Below, in pieces: positions 5,914 to 8,223 of a DNA stretch of 8,223 nt. The notes under the pieces are model-generated. The model saw nothing but the letters and a program-made list of their open reading frames with translations, did not search any database and was not told the DNA's origin. A program made the position numbers and the translations under genes. The first letter of the stretch is position 1, and each line of letters begins with the position of its first letter. Origin of the DNA: Deinococcales bacterium (GTDB lineage Bacteria > Deinococcota > Deinococci > Deinococcales > Deinococcaceae); assembly GCA_025359705.1 (NCBI GenBank), contig JANYFS010000580.1:1-8223 (forward strand), written 5' to 3'.

Positions 5914-5934
5914 AGCTGTTGTCTGTTATCCGTT
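5909..5934 (+). repeat. Degenerate dispersed repeat, copy C
   Basis: It matches 2837-2862 at 23 of 26 positions and overlaps the stop codon of the secreted-protein gene. It continues into repeated words TTATCCG TTATCCG TTGTCC (5926-5945). Confidence 0.45.
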
Positions 5935-5982
5935 ATCCGTTGTCCATAACAGCGAAAAAACTCGAGCCAATCTATCTTTTTC

Positions 5983-6014
5983 TTACCCTCTTACTCTCTT
6001 ACTCTCTTACCCTC
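5983..6014 (+). repeat. 8-base tandem repeat, four units
   Basis: The unit TTACYCTC occurs four times in a row: TTACCCTC, TTACTCTC, TTACTCTC, TTACCCTC. The final CTC is the first half of a CTCGAG, so this array runs directly into the 23-base array. It lies between the convergent secreted-protein and hslO genes. Confidence 0.85.
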
Positions 6015-6086
6015 GAGTCTCGCCCTCTCGTTTTCTCGAGTCTCGCCCTCTCGTTTTCTCGAGTCTCGCCCTCTCGTTTTCTCGAG
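6012..6086 (+). repeat. 23-base tandem repeat, three exact units plus a CTCGAG end
   Basis: Each unit begins CTCGAG, continues TCTCGCCC and TCTCG, and ends TTTT. Units start at 6012, 6035 and 6058 and are identical. A fourth CTCGAG at 6081 opens an incomplete unit. The plus strand is pyrimidine-rich throughout. Confidence 0.9.
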
Positions 6087-6097
6087 CGCGAAGCGCT
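6085..6097. repeat. Tight mini-hairpin after the tandem array
   Basis: AGCGC (6085-6089) pairs with GCGCT (6093-6097) around GAA. The GCGAAGC core forms a very stable DNA mini-hairpin. It lies 16 bases beyond the hslO stop on minus but lacks a T run, so a terminator role is doubtful. Confidence 0.4.
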
Positions 6098-6112
6098 ACT
6101 CGCCCTCAATCC

Positions 6113-7042
6113 CTATTCCTCGAGCGAAGTAATCTCCTGCGCGGTGAGTTGATAGTGGGTGTTGCACCAGTGGCAAATGGCTTCTTGCCCGCCGTTGTCG
6201 ATCATTTCTTGGCGCTCTTCGGCAGAAAAATAACCCATTGCCGCGACAAGGCGCTCCCTCGAACAGCGACATTCAAAGGTTAGGGGGGTGGCCTCTTCCA
6301 GCAGCTCGAGCGATAATCCTTCGGTCACACGGGTGACAACCTCGAGCAATGAGGCATTTTGCAAGGCGTTGGTCAGGTTGCCGATAGCGGCAATATTGCG
6401 CTCGAGGGTTGCCAAATCCGCTTCGCTGGCCTCGGGCATGGCTTGCACCAAAATCCCGCCTGCGGTATGCACAACACCCCCCTCGAGGTAAACCCCCAAC
6501 AGCAAAGCACTGGGGATTTGTTCGCTGTGCAGCAGATAATGCGCCAAGTCTTCGGCAATTTCTCCCGAAACCAAAGGCACACTCGAGGTGTAGGGTTCCG
6601 AGCCTGGCAGCAAGCGGCTGACCCCCAAATCTCCAGCACCAATCAGCGCCCGCACGTCCAGTTTGCCATCTTGCAACCGCAGGGGCAATTCCACCTCGGG
6701 ATGCTGCACATAACCTCTGGCGGTGGCTTTGCCCTGTTCGGAGCTACCTTCGGCGACCACATAGCCCAGCGGCCCATCACCCTGAATTCGCAGCATCACA
6801 CGGCTATTTTCGTGCTTGACCAGAATATAGCTAAAAAGCACCGCCCCCGTCATCAAGCGGCCCAAAGCGGCGCTGGCATCGGGGCTGAGGTTATGGCGCT
6901 GTTGAGCCTCGAGAACTAGGGCGCTCGAGTCGATGGCGAGAATCCGAAAATGGCTGGAAGCGGCGGTGGCACGCAGCAAAAAACTGCTTTTGCTGGAAGG
7001 TCGGGTAGGTGTGGGGGTGTCGCTCGAGTGAGAAGAAATCAT
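6113..7042 (-). CDS. hslO: Hsp33 redox-regulated chaperone
   Basis: Hsp33 is a cytosolic holdase. When reduced it binds zinc and is idle; oxidation and unfolding release the zinc and switch it on to protect proteins from aggregation. The 309-residue product has the N-terminal domain from about residue 21 (FLLRATAA, then the conserved LGRLMTGAVLFS and GDGPLG segments). The C-terminal zinc site is Cys258-x-Cys260, 29 residues, Cys290-x-x-Cys293, complete and normally spaced. The first 20 residues are Ser/Thr/Pro-rich and extend beyond usual Hsp33 starts. No good Shine-Dalgarno precedes ATG 7040-7042; TTG at residue 22 would give a more typical start but also lacks one. The gene follows the M48 peptidase on the same strand after a 112-base gap. 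Co-transcription is possible but not shown. Nine CTCGAG sites lie in it, six as Leu-Glu and three as Ser-Ser. Confidence 0.95.
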   Translation of the reverse strand: MISSHSSDTPTPTRPSSKSSFLLRATAASSHFRILAIDSSALVLEAQQRHNLSPDASAALGRLMTGAVLFSYILVKHENSRVMLRIQGDGPLGYVVAEGSSEQGKATARGYVQHPEVELPLRLQDGKLDVRALIGAGDLGVSRLLPGSEPYTSSVPLVSGEIAEDLAHYLLHSEQIPSALLLGVYLEGGVVHTAGGILVQAMPEASEADLATLERNIAAIGNLTNALQNASLLEVVTRVTEGLSLELLEEATPLTFECRCSRERLVAAMGYFSAEERQEMIDNGGQEAICHWCNTHYQLTAQEITSLEE

Positions 7043-7154
7043 TGGAGTAGTTTAGTTGGGTGGCTGGCTCGAGAATAGGATTTTGGGTGGGGTTGGGCTG
7101 ACTTTGGGATTGCTTTGGGATCACACGCCGAAAGCACTCAGCAACAAACCTTCT

Positions 7155-8223
7155 TTATTCATACATTTGATTCCGATAGCTATCGATGGCTTTTGCTTGA
7201 AGTTTAGGAATCATTCGCTCGAGTTCAGCAGTAATTTCTTTATTTTGAACTTCACTTAGTTCGAGGGTAGGCTGTTGATTTGCTAATTCTTGTAAAAAAC
7301 GCATTCTCAATATTGTAGGTGGATGCGACATCACTGCCAGATACTTACTTTTGTAATTTTCTCGTACATCTTCAAGGTCTTCCGCCTTGCGTTTAGACAT
7401 ACGGTTTGCAAAATCGACATAAAGGTGATCATATTCGGGTGCTAAAGTATGTTTATGCAAGCTCGTGGCATAGGTAGAATAAAAATGCAGTTTATCCATC
7501 ATCGAAGCGGCAGCATGACCACCCGAAACTTTAGAAGATAATAAGTCAGCCCGATATTCAGCAAGTTGGCTTTCTACCATCACAAGCCTTTCCATTAATT
7601 TTAATAATTGTGCTGGAATCATCGCTAAAATCTTCATTGACAGATTTTGCATTGCCCTACCTGTTCCACCGCGCAAACCCACTGAAGCTCGAGCTTCAGC
7701 CAGACCATCGGGTATCATCATATAATACCAATTACCCAACAAAACCAACGGAAAATGTAAAAATTGGCTTCTCAGCACATCTCCATTGACCCCGTGTGCA
7801 ATTTCATGAGAAATCAAAGCCACTCGCTCTTGAGCTGATGCCACATACATTAGGGGCAAACCTAAACATACCTGCACGCGACCCATAGGGGTTTGGTTAT
7901 ACCATGCGTTAAAATTTTCATCCACTGTCAAAGAGATTGGGGATTTGTGTCCCAAATGGTCGGCAATTTGATCTACTAAACCATATAATGCGGGAAAATC
8001 TTGACGGGATAACGTTTGTGGAGAAGCTGAAAACATTTTTGAAATGGCTAGGGCAATCACCATGCACCCCAAAAATGCCATAAAGAATTGAAACCAAGCA
8101 TGGTTTATCCAAGCCCAAACTTCCCAAATAACATAGACTATGCAAAAGACATACACCACTAGGCTGAACAACAAGGCAGAAACCACCGCTGGAGTCCAAG
8201 CCTTACGCTCGAGGGCAGTTTTT
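7155..8223 (-). CDS. M48-family membrane zinc metallopeptidase (5' end beyond the window)
   Basis: This HtpX/Ste24-type peptidase is expected in the inner membrane, cleaving damaged or signalling proteins. Counting from GTG 8184-8186, two membrane segments lie at about 2-22 and 32-52. The zinc site is HEIAH (127-131) inside ISHEIAHGVNGD, and the third ligand is probably Glu210 in AEYRAD. SHPPTILRMRFLQ near the C-terminus matches the family's S-HPP-R pattern. The frame stays open from that GTG to the right edge, reading K-T-A-L-E-R-K-A-W-T-P-A-V-V, natural sequence ahead of the first helix. The true start is therefore probably outside the window. The gene is AT-richer than its neighbours (37% GC in one counted line versus 57% in hslO) and CTCGAG-poor (3 sites in 1069 bases). 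It lacks HtpX's usual four-helix layout, so I give no symbol. Confidence 0.9.
   Translation of the reverse strand, partial: KTALERKAWTPAVVSALLFSLVVYVFCIVYVIWEVWAWINHAWFQFFMAFLGCMVIALAISKMFSASPQTLSRQDFPALYGLVDQIADHLGHKSPISLTVDENFNAWYNQTPMGRVQVCLGLPLMYVASAQERVALISHEIAHGVNGDVLRSQFLHFPLVLLGNWYYMMIPDGLAEARASVGLRGGTGRAMQNLSMKILAMIPAQLLKLMERLVMVESQLAEYRADLLSSKVSGGHAAASMMDKLHFYSTYATSLHKHTLAPEYDHLYVDFANRMSKRKAEDLEDVRENYKSKYLAVMSHPPTILRMRFLQELANQQPTLELSEVQNKEITAELERMIPKLQAKAIDSYRNQMYE
7682..7699. repeat. 18-base perfect palindrome inside the peptidase gene
   Basis: CTGAAGCTCGAGCTTCAG is its own complement and centred on CTCGAG (7688-7693). It encodes part of GLAEARASVG. It shows that extended symmetry around the core also occurs in coding sequence. 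Confidence 0.6.

Larger units (their letters stand above)
252..8213. repeat. Highly iterated palindrome CTCGAG, 53 copies
   Basis: First bases: 252, 724, 797, 1313, 1325, 1353, 1444, 1543, 1738, 1759, 1828, 1966, 1999, 2083, 2451, 2529, 2558, 2601, 2696, 2809, 3015, 3217, 3303, 3999, 4020, 4109, 4311, 4975, 5087, 5207, 5222, 5555, 5575, 5618, 5848, 5961, 6012, 6035, 6058, 6081, 6119, 6305, 6341, 6401, 6482, 6582, 6908, 6924, 7023, 7068, 7218, 7688, 8208. Flanking bases vary (G and C most common before the site), so the conserved unit is the 6-mer. The longest gap is 4311 to 4975, inside the most conserved part of the helicase. Of 35 copies in called genes, 25 read CTC GAG, 5 read as Ser-Ser and 5 place CGA in frame. 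Confidence 0.95.

Noticed and set aside
6012..6086. CRISPR array
   Set aside because: The 23-base units are directly adjacent and identical, with no spacers between them; this is a simple tandem repeat.
6359..6919. A 186-codon plus frame antisense to hslO
   Set aside because: The minus strand encodes a complete Hsp33 with its four zinc Cys; the antisense product has no recognisable domain.
252..8213. CTCGAG as cloning-vector XhoI sites
   Set aside because: The sites lie inside coherent bacterial genes at high density and in coding frame; no vector sequence is present.

Overview
The window looks like ordinary chromosome from a diderm bacterium, most likely a member of the Deinococcota. The main evidence is the DEAD-box helicase at 3072-4799, whose sequence and C-terminal layout resemble Hera of Thermus and its Deinococcus homologues. 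The start of an apolipoprotein N-acyltransferase gene and a small secreted beta-rich protein ending in Phe agree with an outer membrane. Base composition is moderate. Two 60-base lines counted by hand gave 57% GC inside hslO and 37% inside the last gene. The phylum call is inference; there is no rRNA gene to settle it.

Layout, left to right. (1) The 5' end of an lnt-like gene runs off the left edge on the minus strand. (2) A divergent 315-base spacer follows. (3) A calcineurin-like metallophosphoesterase is on plus, with two altered metal motifs. (4) A DUF4253 protein is on minus, converging on the phosphoesterase across an inverted-repeat terminator. (5) A gene-poor stretch holds two hairpins and a 54-residue small gene with a near-consensus ribosome binding site. 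(6) A Hera-like RNA helicase is on minus, with a 34-base perfect palindrome as terminator, a leader of about 170 bases and a recognisable promoter. (7) A small secreted protein is on plus. (8) Two adjoining tandem repeats follow, with 8-base and 23-base units. (9) hslO (Hsp33) is on minus. (10) An M48 membrane metallopeptidase is on minus and runs off the right edge.

The genes do not form one pathway. Helicase, Hsp33 and M48 peptidase all suit RNA and protein quality control under stress, but each appears to be its own unit. No mobile element, CRISPR array, tRNA or rRNA is visible.

The most unusual feature spans the whole window. The palindrome CTCGAG occurs 53 times in 8223 bases, about one per 155 bases, against about 2 expected from equal base frequencies. 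It lies in genes and spacers alike. In coding sequence it mostly sits in frame as CTC GAG (Leu-Glu), in 25 of 35 sites, and it forms the core of several hairpins and tandem repeats. This is analogous to the HIP1 palindrome of cyanobacteria, but with a different sequence.
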